The notes beneath the pieces were generated by a model. It saw only the letters and a program-made list of their open reading frames with translations, was not told the origin of the DNA and searched no databases. From contig CM048750.1 of NCBI GenBank assembly GCA_026315105.1, positions 263,925,151-263,989,150 on the forward strand: a stretch of DNA of 64,000 nt, given 5' to 3'. A program made the translations under genes and the position numbers. The DNA comes from Locusta migratoria (lineage: Eukaryota; Arthropoda; Insecta; Orthoptera; Acrididae). Shown here piece by piece: positions 32,250 to 42,847 of the stretch. Positions within the stretch are counted from its first letter, which is position 1; each line of letters begins with the position of its first letter.

Positions 32250-33297
32250 GGTGTTGTTGTTGGTCTTCAGTCCGCAGATTGGTTTGATGCAACTCTCCAC
32301 GCTACTCTGTCCTGTGCAGGTCTCTTCATCTGAGAATACGTTCGGCAACCTAAATTCTTTTGAATCTGCTTACTGTATTCGACCCTCGGTCTTCCTCTAC
32401 GATTTTTACCCCACACACTTCCTTCTAATGCTAAGTCGATGATTCCTTGATGTCTCAGAATGTGTCCAACCAATCTATCTCTTCTCTTAGTCAGGATATG
32501 CCAGAAACTTCTTTTCTCCCCAATTCGGTTGAGCAGCTCCTCATTTGCTACGTGGTTTACCCATCTAATTTTCATTATTCGTCTGTAGCACCACATTTCG
32601 AAAGCGTCTATTATCTTTTTGTCTGAACTCCTTATCGTCCACGTTTCACACCAAACAATGCTACACTCGAGACAAATGTTTACAGAAAGGACTTCCTAAA
32701 ATTTAAATTAATATTGGATGTTAACAAGTTTCGCTTTTTTAGAAACGCTTTTCTTCCCATAGCCATTCTGCATTTTACATCTTCTTTACTTCGGCCATCA
32801 GAAGTTATCTTGCTACCCAAATGACAAAACTCCTCTACTACTTTTATTGTCTTATTACCTAATCTAATTCCTTCAGCATCGCCTGTTTTTTTGACATTAC
32901 ATTCCATCACCTTCGTTTTACACTTGTTAATGTTCATCTTATATCTTCCTCTCGAGACATTGTCCATTCCATTCAACTGCTCTTCTAGATCATTTGCAGT
33001 CTCTGAAAAAATTACTATGTCATCGGCAAACCGCAAACTTTTTATTTCTTCTCCCTGCACTTTAATGCTCTCTCCAAATTTCTCCTTCCATTCCTTCACT
33101 GCTTGCTCAGTGTACAGATTGAACAACATTGGGGAAAGGCTCCAACCCTGTCTTGCTCCCTTCCCAACCTCTGCGTCCCTTTCTTCCCATTCGACTATAA
33201 TAACCGCTGTCTGGTTTTTGTATAGGTTGAATATATCTCTTCGCTCCCTATATTTTACCCCTGCTACCTTCAGAATTTGAAAGAATTTGAAGCTGAT
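32250..33297 (-). mobile_element. RTE-like LINE, 3' half
   Basis: Minus strand: 32680-33420 encodes RDIFNLYKNQTAVIIVEWEE, GARQGWSLSPMLFNLYTEQA (motif B), SLRFADDIVIFSETANDLEE (F-A-D-D), and HLGSKITSDGRSKEDVKCRM. The 32267-32596 frame encodes the C-terminal MWCYRRIMKIRW and GRPRVEYSKQIQK region. The 3' end at 32250 (GTTGTTGTTGGTCTTCAGTC) is the family terminus. Two frameshifted halves, no endonuclease: a 5'-truncated dead copy. Confidence 0.82.
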
Positions 33298-33301
33298 ACA
33301 G

Positions 33302-33431
33302 GCCGGGCGCCGTGGCTCAGCGCGCCCGGTCAGAGCACTGAACGCACTCTGTAATAAAAAAAAATTCTGAGCCAAAGAACACGTAGAACCAAAACGAACA
33401 AACACGATCAGCGTCCGCAAAAAAAAAAAAG
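33302..33431 (+). mobile_element. Short tRNA-like retroposon, distinct family
   Basis: GCCGTGGCTCAGCGCGCCCG and GTCAGAGCACTGAACGCACT resemble a tRNA 5' half with an A box. Then come AAAATTCTGAGCCAAAGAAC, AACGAACAAACACGATCAGC and an A-tail. No B box of the GGTTCGAA type is seen. It is unlike the other SINE heads in the window and is abutted by a type A SINE. Confidence 0.5.
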
Positions 33432-33605
33432 GGACTGAGGTGCTCCAGTCACGGTTTGCACGGCCACTACGGTCGGGGGTTCGAATCCACCCTCGGGCAT
33501 GGATATTTTTGCCGTCCTTTTGATTAGCTAGTTCGTAAGTAGTTTGTATGTTTAGGGACTGATGACCCAGTAGTTGGGTCCCATAAGCTATACAAACATT
33601 TGAAC
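33432..33605 (+). mobile_element. SINE, type A, 5'-truncated
   Basis: Begins inside the head at GGGACTGAGGTGCTCCAGTC, has B box GGTTCGAATCC, full body and tail CATTTGAAC. It directly follows an A-tract. Confidence 0.8.
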
Positions 33606-34190
33606 AGGAAGATGCGAAAAACGACAGAGAAATAAAAGAGCGAGGGAGAAAAGCAGAAGCATTTCGGAAGAGTGTCAGAAGCCTGATATGGAACAGGGAT
33701 GTATCCCTAAGAAGTAAAACAATTATATACCGGTCATACTATGTCCCGATCCTGAGATATGCATCTGAAACCTAGGTTATGAAAGGAAGAGAGAAAAGCA
33801 AATTACAAGCCAGTGAGTCGAAATTCTTGAGGAACAGTATTAGAGTGACAAAAATAGACAAGTTAAGAAATGAGAGGATCAGAGAGTTAATGAAGGTGGA
33901 ACCATTACAAGGTGAGATAGAGAAATCAAGGCTGAAATGGTATGGGCATATTAAGGGAATGGAGGAGAGGAGGATACCCAGGAGGATGCACGAGACGAAA
34001 CTGGAAGGAAAGAGACCAAGAGGAAGATCGAGAGACAGATGGCTGAAAGGAGTGGAGGAAGGTGTAAAGAAGAAAGGAGAAGACTGGACCAAGGTGAAGA
34101 CGGAGAGATGGTGGGAAGAAAGCAGATCCGGCCAGAGGCTGGAAACTGTCCAAGATGATGATGTTGACGACTGTTAGGTGTACTCAGGGC
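33606..34190 (+). mobile_element. LINE ORF2 C-terminal fragment
   Basis: The 33779-34177 frame (KFLRNSIRVTKIDKLRNERI, RLKWYGHIKGMEERRIPRRM, RPRGRSRDRWLKGVEEGV) is the post-RT region of a non-LTR retrotransposon. Upstream codons (KTIIYRSYYVPILRYASET) belong to the same protein before a stop. The clade is not assigned. Confidence 0.75.
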
Positions 34191-35288
34191 TGTCTTTACC
34201 ATGGGGTGCCAAGGGATGCAGAGCACAATGGTCTGAAAGGTCCGAAAAGCTGACCGAAAGTAGAAAAATGAAAATCATAATTATGGGTTTAGTCCCATAT
34301 AATCATGTTTATAGGACACATGGCAGCACTGTTTATTAAGTCACAGGGAGGGGAAATTACCTTTGATACCGAAGAAAGTAGTTCAAATTTACGGTTGGCG
34401 GAGTAACACTAGCTACGCAGAACCGCTTCGGATTACATGCCGTGCTTAAAGTGTGAATAACTTTTCGTGGCAAGTGTTCTTTTTCAATTGTGTTTGATGG
34501 AAGATGTTAAGTAAGGTACACAGAATATGTTTCTAAGTTACGCGCTCATAAATTTATGCTTGCTATTTGGTGAAAGTCACTTCAAAACGTAACCTCATAA
34601 TGTCCTCCATTCACACGTAGGTCTATCTTCGAAAAAGTAATGATCGCCGGATATCCTGCGATGTACGATAGTGTAATATGTAGCGTAGGATGTCTTCCGC
34701 CAAAAAGGAACAAGAACTGTCTGCGACTTTTTGCAATGCTCATTGTACTGCCATGTTTACTGAGGACGTGCGCAGTGAGCCAGATAGCACGAAGTACTGT
34801 TCTTCCAGTATGCACTTTGAAAGTTAATACAAGACAGTGCTCTAATATCAGTCGCCACTTATATTACTTTCACGGTGTTAATTAAATAATGATGTTGGCA
34901 AAATAAGACAATATTGAACCTTGTGTACATTTTGACAAACTACATATGTTTAAATAATTTAAATCTGCTTCTGTTTAATATTACATGGCATTAATTTACC
35001 TACCAGGGTCCTGTTTTGGAGGATAAATACATCGGGATACATTACATGACTTGAAGAATCTGTGGTGCACTTTGAGATCAAGATAGAAAGCATCGTCTAC
35101 GAAAAACTAACGATTCTTTCAGCAAAATGAGAAATAGCTTAATTCTTCAACAACTTTTACTGTTAATAAATCTATTTGTAATATCGATTGTTTTAAAAGT
35201 TTCGGATACTATTAGAATGTGCTTTTTCTAAAATATTTCAATTAAAATTTACGTGTATTAAATGAATTTCGTATTTTTCGTTGAAAAA
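34191..35288. other. Intergenic DNA, nothing recognised
   Basis: Short frames on both strands around 34580-34885 have no recognisable domain. No TIR or SINE. Confidence 0.4.
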
Positions 35289-35290
35289 GT

Positions 35291-35458
35291 GTTCAAATGT
35301 TTGTAGAGCTTATGGGACTTAACCACAGGGTCATCAGTCCCTAAACTTAAACTACTTATGAACTAGCTTATACTAAGGACGGCACAAATATCCATGCCCG
35401 AGGGGGGATTCGAACCCCCGACCGTAGTGGCCGTGTAGACTGTGACTGGCGCGCCACA
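35291..35458 (-). mobile_element. SINE, type A, 5' end missing
   Basis: Tail, body and B-box half (ATTCGAACCCCCGACC) on the minus strand; the distal part of the head is lost after GACTGGCGCGCCAC, where a Tc1/mariner end begins. Confidence 0.8.
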
Positions 35459-35642
35459 GAACCTATTTAAAAAATGCTGTTGATATCCGTTTGACCTATG
35501 GCAGCGCCATCTAGCGGGCCAACCATAGCGCCATCTGTTTTCTCCCTTCAAGCTAGAAAAGTTTTGTTCTTTGTACTTTTTTCGTTTGATGCTTATTTCG
35601 TGAGATATTTGGCCCAGTCACTATCAGTGTACCACCCTGTAT
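35459..35642. mobile_element. Terminal fragment of a Tc1/mariner-superfamily element
   Basis: GTTGATATCCGTTTGACCTA, GCGCCATCTAGCGGGCC, ATAGCGCCATCTG and TATTTCGTGAGATATTTGGC, ending CCACCCTGTATA, match from memory the terminal repeat of an abundant arthropod Tc1/mariner-type transposon. Only one end is present and no transposase. Identity not verified by a search. Confidence 0.5.
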
Positions 35643-36270
35643 ATTACATATAAATAATCGTGAGATAAATATAAAACGCCGAATTCATTGATTGACATAT
35701 AAAACAAAACTTCTTTATGAAGCAATATTTAGGAATATGTGTATATATCTGCAGCTTATTCCGCTAAAAGTAGTAGAAGAAAAACAAACAAGAAAAATTA
35801 ATTCCTGTTACGATGTGATTGTAGCAGGTGCGACTTTCGTTACCAGGGCCGTGATAACCAATCAGATTTACAAAGAAGCATTAATTATACTGCCTGACCT
35901 CTGCTGCCCAATTAACAGGTAGGTTCTCGTGAAAATTGTCTGCTGCTACAACTGTTGCTGACATCGAACTAGTCTTCTTCTGGCAGGCGCCTTCGATATT
36001 ATGACAATTAATAAAAAGGGACAGCAACAGGGGGTACACTACAGACCTTAATTCGGACATTTTAGTTAAATAATGACACTATTCTGAAATAATAAAACAT
36101 AAATTCCAGGTATATAGTTACAGTGGATACATCGCAAAACTAGCAATCACTGAAAATTCCTGGTTTCCAATTATAACGTCTTGCTAAACGATAAGACAAA
36201 TGAGATAACATCGAAGGAGCTAATTTTTAATTCAATTTTTAGTGAGGTTTGTGTTAACAGCAGTGATATA
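35643..36270. other. Intergenic DNA, nothing recognised
   Basis: AT-rich with short frames only (for example 35692-35922, no recognisable domain). Confidence 0.4.
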
Positions 36271-36301
36271 CTTTAAAAATGCATACTGGCAATTACCTTT
36301 A

Positions 36302-36329
36302 GCGGTTTCGCTTAGTAACCATCGTCAAA
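36302..36329 (-). ncRNA. Hammerhead-like motif, left arm (degenerate)
   Basis: Minus strand: TTGACGAT, GGTTACTAAGC, GAAACCGCT. It is the counterpart of the motif at 37586-37613, with a weakened helix II. Confidence 0.25.
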
Positions 36330-36579
36330 AAAGTCTGTTACATAAAAATGACAATCATAAATTATACACAAGTTAAAGTAAAATATGACATAACCCAGTA
36401 TTTTCATCCAGGAAATGCTTACAAATTAATTAGACTGATTACGTTGGTACATTTTCTGTCACCATACCTATGCAAACAATGAAAAGTACGTAAAATGTCA
36501 CTTTACATAATATATTGATAAATGAAACAATGCGAGGCTGCATTATAGTGAACCAGTTCTAATAAAAGAATGAACCTTT

Positions 36580-36866
36580 CACTCTGTAGCGGAGTTTGCG
36601 CTGATGTGAAACTTCCTGGCAGATTAAAATTGTGTGCCGGAACCGGGACCCGAACCTGGGACCTTTGCCTTTCGCGGGCAAACGCTTTTCCACTGAGCTA
36701 TCCCGACACGACTTACGATGGTACTGGCAGAATTGAAGTTGTGGGGCGTCACCGTGAGTCGCGTCGGGATAGATTAGTGGTAGAGCGCTTGCCCGCGAAA
36801 GGCAAAGGTCCCAGGTACGAGTCCCGGTTCCGGCACACAATTTTAATCTGCCAGGAAGTTTCAGGG
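36580..36866. mobile_element. Palindromic pair of type C tRNA-like units
   Basis: Two copies of the tRNA-like unit face each other. One is at 36608-36716 on the minus strand, the other at 36752-36866 on the plus strand. The outer arms GAAACTTCCTGGCAGATTAA and its complement are exact inverted repeats of over 40 bp. Each copy has GTGGTAGAGCGCTTG or a decayed form of it. The preceding TTTCACTCTGTAGCGGAG appears to be part of the same repeat. Confidence 0.7.
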
Positions 36867-37242
36867 TCTAATAATTCAAAGAGTACCTTTGACAGATAAC
36901 GGTTGTTATGGGACAGATTTATTTATCGTTTTCATGGTCCAAAATTGTTATTAGCGTAATGTTTGCATAACACTCTCTGTATCAGTCACCATGACATCTC
37001 ATCAAATATATATCCTGTGATCACTGTCAAAGATTGATTTTTACACCACGAATACTTCGATTTCTGCTACTTTTATCACATTAACCATGTAGTTTTTAAC
37101 ATTTATGTTAGTTACTGTTTGAATTCTTAGACCTTGGTTCACTTTAATGCAGTCTCGTATTGTTTTATTTATCATCAAGACCTAATGTCAAGTGGCATGT
37201 TACGTATCTGTTATTCTTTGACGTAGATATGGTGACAGAAAA

Positions 37243-37450
37243 AGCCGCGGTGGAGTAGCCGAGCGGTCTAAAGCGTCTCGCTGCGGAGCGCGCGGTTGCT
37301 CGCCGTGGAGGTTCGAGTCCTCCCTGGGGCATGGGTGTGTGTGTTGTCCTTAGGTTAGTTTATCTAGGTTTAAAAAGTTTGTAAGCTACGGACTGATGAC
37401 CACGTAGTTTGGTCCGATAGATTTACAAACATTTGAACATTTTTTTTTTC
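37243..37450 (+). mobile_element. SINE, type B head, complete
   Basis: AGCCGCGGTGGAGTAGCCGA to tail GAACATTTTTTTTTTC. Target duplication TGGTG(A/C)CAGAAAA, 13 bp with one mismatch, at 37230-37242 and 37451-37463. It lies in the right arm of the foldback element. Confidence 0.9.
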
Positions 37451-37585
37451 TGGTGCCAGAAAATGTACCAACGTAATGAATCTGTTTAGTTTGTAAATAT
37501 TTTCTAGATGAAACTACTGGGTTATGTCATATTTTATTTCAACTTGTGTATAATACGTGATTGTCATTTTTATTTAACAGACTTT

Positions 37586-37613
37586 TCTGAAGATGGTTAA
37601 TAACCGAAACCGT
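37586..37613 (+). ncRNA. Hammerhead-like motif, right arm
   Basis: CTGAAGA matches the CTGANGA core exactly. Then an extra T, helix II GGTT-AAT-AACC, GAAA and CCG follow. TAAC upstream and GTTA downstream could pair as a distal stem. The extra base between core and helix II departs from the textbook fold. Confidence 0.4.
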
Positions 37614-37668
37614 TATAGTTGTAAATACAATAAACAGCTGATGATTGGCAATATGCATTTTAAAAAAT

Positions 37669-38325
37669 AACTTCCAATCATCGCGTCCAGCCTTTGAAGA
37701 GAAAGTGAATATGGAGAGTGCTTTGACAAGACGTACGTTAACAAAGACTATAAAGACTAAGCCCTGACAGGGGATGCATATCCATCACATTCACGCCTAA
37801 CTCGCGATATGCAAACCACATATTATTAGCTCTCGACGGATTACGATCACTTGACTAGACTCGCAAAGTATAAATTATACAACACTTCGTCGCCCTTGCC
37901 GACGTAGCGCTACTTTTGTACACGAAAAGCCCGCGACCTGAGTCATTGAACAACTGCAAGTAACTCGGCAGGAGACGACCCTCTCGGCAGTTTCGTTACC
38001 GCTGGTCTCGCGCTGCTGACTTCCGTCGGACTATCCCGATTCGCGTTGCCAACCTGACCCGGGAGTCGAGACAGTTAGTTCCGTCTCGCGTGGGGTCGTT
38101 TCCTATTCTGACAGTTGGCTGTCGTGCCAAGACAGCGGCGAACAGTCGTGTTCTTCCTCGAGGAAGCGGCGCGCTAGGAGTTCAGATTTAACGGCCAAGG
38201 CCGTCTTTGTTGCGACACGCCGTCTTGTGATATATGATACTTTAATCAATCTAGAACCAGGAAAATTATTTCGCCCACATGAGACGATGTCCCTCTGGTC
38301 AGGCACGCATATTGTGACAGCAGAA
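37669..38325. other. Intergenic DNA, GC-richer from 37900
   Basis: No gene recognised. CTCGCGCTGCTGACTTCCGT-type GC-rich sequence might be an unidentified LTR or promoter-like segment, but I found no matching second copy. Confidence 0.35.
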
Positions 38326-38327
38326 AG

Positions 38328-38482
38328 TTTGTAAACTTATTGATTGAAACTGCTATGGCCATGAGACCCTAGACTTACAAACTACTTAAACTAATTTACA
38401 CCAAGGACAGCCGCGGTGGAGTAGCCGAGCGGTCTAAGGCGCCTCGCTGCGAAGCCGTTGGAGGTTCGAGTCCTCCCTAGGG

Positions 38483-38526
<44 letters not shown>

Positions 38527-38725
38527 GTCCTTAGGTCAGTTTACCTTAGTTTAAGTAGTTTGTAAGCTACGGACTGATGACCACGCAGTTTGGTCCGATA
38601 GATTTACAAACATTTGAACATTTTGAACACTAAGGACAGCCTATGCCCGAGGAGGTCTCGAACGTCCAGCGGGAACGGCCGCCCAGTCCGTAGAATTACC
38701 CTTAGACCACGCGGTCATTCTTCGC
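38328..38725 (-). mobile_element. SINE, type D head, split by another SINE
   Basis: The tail half lies at 38328-38412 and the head half at 38641-38725. Head, minus strand: CGTGGTCTAAGGGTAATTCT, then GTTCGAGACCTCC. This is a fourth kind of tRNA-like head joined to the common body. A type B SINE sits in the middle. Confidence 0.7.
38413..38626 (+). mobile_element. SINE, type B head, nested in a type D SINE
   Basis: CGCGGTGGAGTAGCCGAGCG head with a shortened variable arm, B box GGTTCGAGTCC, a (TG)n expansion at 38487-38524, then the usual body and tail. Target duplication ACAC(C/T)AAGGACAGCC, 15 bp with one mismatch, at 38398-38412 and 38627-38641. Confidence 0.9.
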
Positions 38726-39308
38726 GGCGACACCCTATTGTCGGGGAAATTCATTTTAATAGGTTTTAATTAATTAGCGATTAATTTCATCGACTTTATG
38801 AATATTAATTGCAGCGAACTTTTCGATGCATCAAATTGTAATTTCATGTATGATATGAATCCGTTGCCGGAATTTTAATATTTATTTATTACACGCCCTC
38901 ACTCTTTGTGCTGCTCTGAGAGAAGTCTCAGCTTTACATGCTGCTACGTGAAAGGCACTTTCTTTGACGTGTAAAAATTCGGTACTGAGTCTAATTATTT
39001 GAAAAGTTACACACTACATTCGTCTTTCGCTCACACGCGCATACTTTTGAGTGTAATTACTTTTGCCTAAAAATGAAAGTCTTTGAGATAAATGCCGTTT
39101 ATGGTTCAGACATGGCAACAATTGTGGATGGGTTTCTGCTTTATTAGCAAACTTTGTTTTTTGCTTTCGATGTTTTATTGTCAGGTATGTGAGGGTTTTC
39201 CTTAGCAACAGCTGTGGCGGCTGATATGGTACACTGAATAATGTAGGTATTGTATTCAATATAGGTTTCTTACGTCCAGTACTTACTGATTTCACTGGAA
39301 TAATTTTA
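38726..39308. other. Intergenic DNA, nothing recognised
   Basis: AT-rich, short frames only (39014-39328 minus has no recognisable domain and overlaps the SINE tail). Confidence 0.4.
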
Positions 39309-39318
39309 GTGAAGAACC

Positions 39319-39517
39319 AAATGTTCAAATGTTTGTACAGCTTATGGGACTTAACTGCGGGGCCATCAGTCCATAAACTTACAAAATACTTATAAACTAA
39401 CGTGTACTAAAGACAGCACAAACATCCATGGCCGAGGGGGGATTCGAACCCCCGACGAGGAACGAACTCGCGCATCGGAACATAGCGCCTCAATGCGCTC
39501 GGCCCTACCGCCGAGGC
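39319..39517 (-). mobile_element. SINE, type A' head, complete
   Basis: B-box complement GGATTCGAACCC, then CGCCTCAATGCGCTCGGCC (A-box complement). Perfect 10-bp target duplication TAGTGAAGAA at 39309-39318 and 39518-39527. Confidence 0.88.
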
Positions 39518-39527
39518 TAGTGAAGAA

Positions 39528-40012
39528 ACCTTGACGATTGTGAGTAGAAACAGACGTCTTTCTCCAAAAAAATCTGATCGTCTAGTGTTTATTAGCCGTC
39601 TTTCGTTCTTAATGGAAACTGAAACTCTACATTAAAAAGTCGTAGATTTTGAGATAATCTTCAATATACTGTTCTTCAGAGTAACTAACTGTTTCATACC
39701 GTCCAACGGTTCTTAGGAAAACTAAGTAAGGAAAATATGATTTTCTAGTTATTAACTATTTATATGGCACTACATACCTTCCCTGTTATTAAACAATATG
39801 TTATAACCAATTTAAACTATACTATTCATAAGCATCCTATATCGTATTAAGATACGTACCTTGACAGCTGCTTGGAGCCTTGCTGTCATGGCAGATAACA
39901 AAAAGCAGTGGGAGTATCGTGAATGTATATCTTAGATTGTGATGATAATGAATTATAACTAAGACTTTATAAATTTGTGACAGATATTAACTTAGTGCTT
40001 TGTATAATAATA
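39528..40012. other. Intergenic DNA between SINE and Tc1 element
   Basis: No gene or repeat recognised. Confidence 0.4.
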
Positions 40013-40240
40013 TACTCTCCTGGCCATTAAAATTGCTACACCACGAAGATGTGCTATAGACGCGAAATTTAACCGACAGGAACAAGATGCTGTGATATGC
40101 AAATGATTATTTTTTTCAGAGCATTCACACAGGGTTGGCGCCGGTGGTGACACCTACAACGTGCTGACATGAAGAATGTTTCCAACCGATTTCTCAAAGA
40201 CAAACAGCGGTTGATCGGCGTTGCCTGATGAAACGTTGTT

Positions 40241-41445
40241 GTGATGCCTCGTGTAAGGAAGAGAAATGCGTACCATCACGTTTCCGACTTTCATAAAGGT
40301 CGGATTGTAGCCTATCGCGATTGTGGTTTATCGTATCGCGACATTGCTGCTCGAGTTGGTCGCGATCCAATGACTGTTAGCAGAATATGGAATCGGTGGG
40401 TTCAGGAGGGCAATACGGAACGCCGTGCTGGATCCCAACGGCCTCGTAACACTAGCAGTCGAGATGACAGGCATCCTATCCACATGGCTGTAATGGATCG
40501 TGCAGCCACGTATCGATCACTGAGTCAACGGATGGGGACGTCTGCAAGACAACAACCATCTGCACGAACAGTTCGACGACGTTTGCAGCAGCATGGACTA
40601 TCAGCTCGGAGGTCATGGCTGCGGTTACCCTTGACGCTGCATCACAGACAGAAGAGCCTGTGATGGTGTAGGCAACGACGAACCTGGGTGCACGAATGAC
40701 AAAACGTCATTTTTTCAGGTGAACCCAGGTTCTGTTTACAGCATCATGATGGCTGCATCCGTGTTTAGCGACATCGCGGTGAACGCACATTGGAAGCGTG
40801 TATTCGTCATCGCCATACTGGCGTATCACCCGGCGTGACGGTATGGGGTGCCATTGGTTACACGTCTCGGTCACCTCTTGTTCGCATCGACGTCACTTTG
40901 AACAGTGGCCGTTACATTTCAAATGTGTTACGACCTGTGGCTCTACCCTTTGTGGATACGGAAAAGCCAGCCACGGTGGCCGAGGGGACTGAGGCGCTCC
41001 AGTCACGGTCTGCACGGCCACTACAGTCGGGGGTTCGAATCCCCCCTCGGGCATGGATATTTGTGCTGTCCTTAGTGTTAAGTAGTTCATAAATAGTTTG
41101 TAAGTTTAGGGACTGATGACCCCGTAGTTAAGTCCCATAGACTATACAAACATTTGAACATTTGATACGGAAAATGTTCGACTGCTGGCCTGGTCAGCAC
41201 ATTCTTCAGATCTCTCACCAATTGAAAACGTCTGGACAGTGGTGGTCGAGCAACTGGCTCGTCACAATACGGCAGTCAGTACTCATGATGAACTGTGGTA
41301 TCGTGTTGAAGCTGAATGGGCATCTGTACCTGTACACGCCATCCAACCTCTGTTTGACTCAATGCCCAGGCGTATCAAGGCCGTTATTATGGCCAGGGTC
41401 TATGCACCCACATTGCGTGAAAATGTAATCACATGTCTGTTCTAG
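40241..41445 (+). pseudogene. Tc1-like transposase, inactive
   Basis: 40241-40663 encodes the N-terminal paired-like DNA-binding domain: FHKGRIVAYRDCGLSYRDIA (first helix-turn-helix), VSRIWNRWVQEG, a GSQRPRNTSSRDD linker and RTVRRRLQQHGLSARR (second). A stop and frameshift follow. The 40790-41092 frame gives the catalytic region from RHRHTGVSPGVTVWGAIGYT to VLRPVALPF. After the SINE, 41162-41445 supplies SPIENVWTVVVEQLARHNT and FDSMPRRIKAVI. The Q-Q-D-N-A-R-P-H block with the second catalytic aspartate is missing between the two. The first-D segment lies in the frameshifted stretch near 40700. Dead copy. Confidence 0.85.
40966..41163 (+). mobile_element. SINE, type A head, in the Tc1 transposase
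   Basis: CCAGCCACGGTGGCCGAGGG to CATTTGAACATTT. Perfect 11-bp target duplication GATACGGAAAA at 40955-40965 and 41164-41174. Confidence 0.93.
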
Positions 41446-41525
41446 TGTAATATATTTGCCCAATGAATACCCGTTTATCATCTGCATTTGTTCTTGGTGT
41501 AGAAATTTTAATGGCTAGTAGTGTA

Positions 41526-41790
41526 AATCCCCCAGACTACTTCCTATTGAAAGGAAAGAGATTCGACGATATTCCTGACAAATAACGTATCGTGAAAAGA
41601 CTTTTGAATACCATCCCAGAGGAAGACTTCGTGCAAAGTTTCCAGGACATGTATGGCAGAGCTGAGCGGTGCATGCTTTTTTTTTGGGGGGGGGGGGGGG
41701 GGGGAGGGGAGTGACTATTTCGAATGACAGTGAGGTAACTCTAGTTCATCTGCGTTAATGTTACTGTTACAGGACTATTCACTAAAACGT
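41526..41790 (+). pseudogene. Mariner-type transposase C-terminal relic
   Basis: Starting right after the Tc1 element, codons read NPPDYFLLKGKRFDDIPD, a stop, then NTIPEEDFVQSFQDMYGRAE and RCM. This is the C-terminal end of a mariner/SETMAR-type transposase, starting just after the third catalytic acid. A poly(G) run of about 20 at 41685 interrupts it. It matches the relic at 44500-44805 in both coding and following sequence. Confidence 0.6.
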
Positions 41791-42488
41791 ATTGTCGGAG
41801 ATAGTATCTGATAGTTCAGTTATTTTTTTCATAGTTCCACACAACTTCTTCCAGTTTTCTCGATTGCTCTGTGTTCAGTTTTTCACGGCCTATCCACTGC
41901 GCCAACTCTGAGGGGGTGCGATGGGGAGGTTCCCTTGTAACTCTCAGATCTTAAAGTGTTAATTGAAATGTTACGCCCGATCGTATCTCTAGTTTTTGAA
42001 GGTGTTGTGCGTTTTTCTCTGCACATGACTGTAGCCTAGTTATGACTATGTTTAAATGATAGTGGCTTTTTTATGAACACTATGTAGACCTATTGGTTGA
42101 AACTGCTGGGAAATCGCTCGTGTGGTCGGTTGGAAAGTCTAGCAGGTGGTATCGCCAGGGACCTGTCGTTCGCTTGAGGTGCCGTCAGGACTGCGCGCAG
42201 ACTGTGACGTTGCCACAGCAACGCGCACACAACGTGCACGGTCGCGGCAGCGGCGCCTATACGCAGCTCTGCGCCAGGCAGGAAACTGCCGCAGTCCGCC
42301 GCAGCTAAGGAGAAGCAACAGGCCGTCCCAGAATAGCGCGGCGTTTGCGTGCCGGCTGCTTCACGGGCATGGCTGCTGACAGCACGGGCTCAAGCCAACC
42401 AGCCAGCACACGGTATGCTGAGCGCTTTGATTACCCCAGGATAAGCGACTGCTGCATCACAAACAAACTGACGGGGTAGCCTAAGGTG
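41791..42488. other. Intergenic DNA, nothing recognised
   Basis: GC-richer around 42150-42380 with overlapping frames lacking domains. Confidence 0.4.
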
Positions 42489-42847
42489 GTTGTTGTTGCT
42501 GTGGTCTTCAGTCCGCAGACTGGTTTCATGCAGCTCTTCACTCTACCCTGCCATGTGCAAGTCTCTTCATCTGAAAATACATTCGGCAAGCTACGTCCTT
42601 TTGAATCTGCTTACTGAATTCGTCCCTCGGTCTCCCTCTACAATTTTTACCCCACACACTTCCTTCTAATACTAAGTTGACAATTCCTTGATGCCTCAGA
42701 ATGTGTCCCACCAATCTATCCCTTCTCTTTGTCCGGCTATGTCACAAACTCCAATTCGGTTAAGCACCTCCTCATTAGTTACGTCATCTACCCATCTAAT
42801 TTTCACCATTCGTCTGTAGCACCATGTTCCAAAAGCTTCTATCATCT

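Larger units (their letters stand above)
36272..37668. mobile_element. Foldback element with hammerhead-like arms and nested inserts
   Basis: About 200 bp at 36272-36475 matches the reverse complement of 37230-37243 plus 37451-37668. Shared blocks: ATGCATACTGGCAAT/ATTGGCAATATGCAT, TGACAATCA/TGATTGTCA, ATGACATAACCCAGTA/TACTGGGTTATGTCAT, and ACGTTGGTACATTTTCTG. The right arm is split by a type B SINE and the centre holds an inverted tRNA-like pair. I infer a Penelope-type or hairpin element. Confidence 0.6.
40013..41525 (+). mobile_element. Tc1-like transposon with TIRs, split by a SINE
   Basis: Ends TACTCTCCTGGCCATTAAAA...GCTACACC (40013-40042) and the inverted GGTGTAGAAATTTTAATGGC...GTGTA (41496-41525) form a 30-bp TIR with a few mismatches, next to TA. 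Minus the SINE the element is about 1.3 kb, the usual Tc1 length. It carries one transposase gene in broken frames. Confidence 0.88.

Noticed and set aside
37900..38330. GC-rich stretch as an LTR or CpG-island promoter
   Set aside because: No paired copy, TATA-initiator arrangement or downstream exon could be supported.
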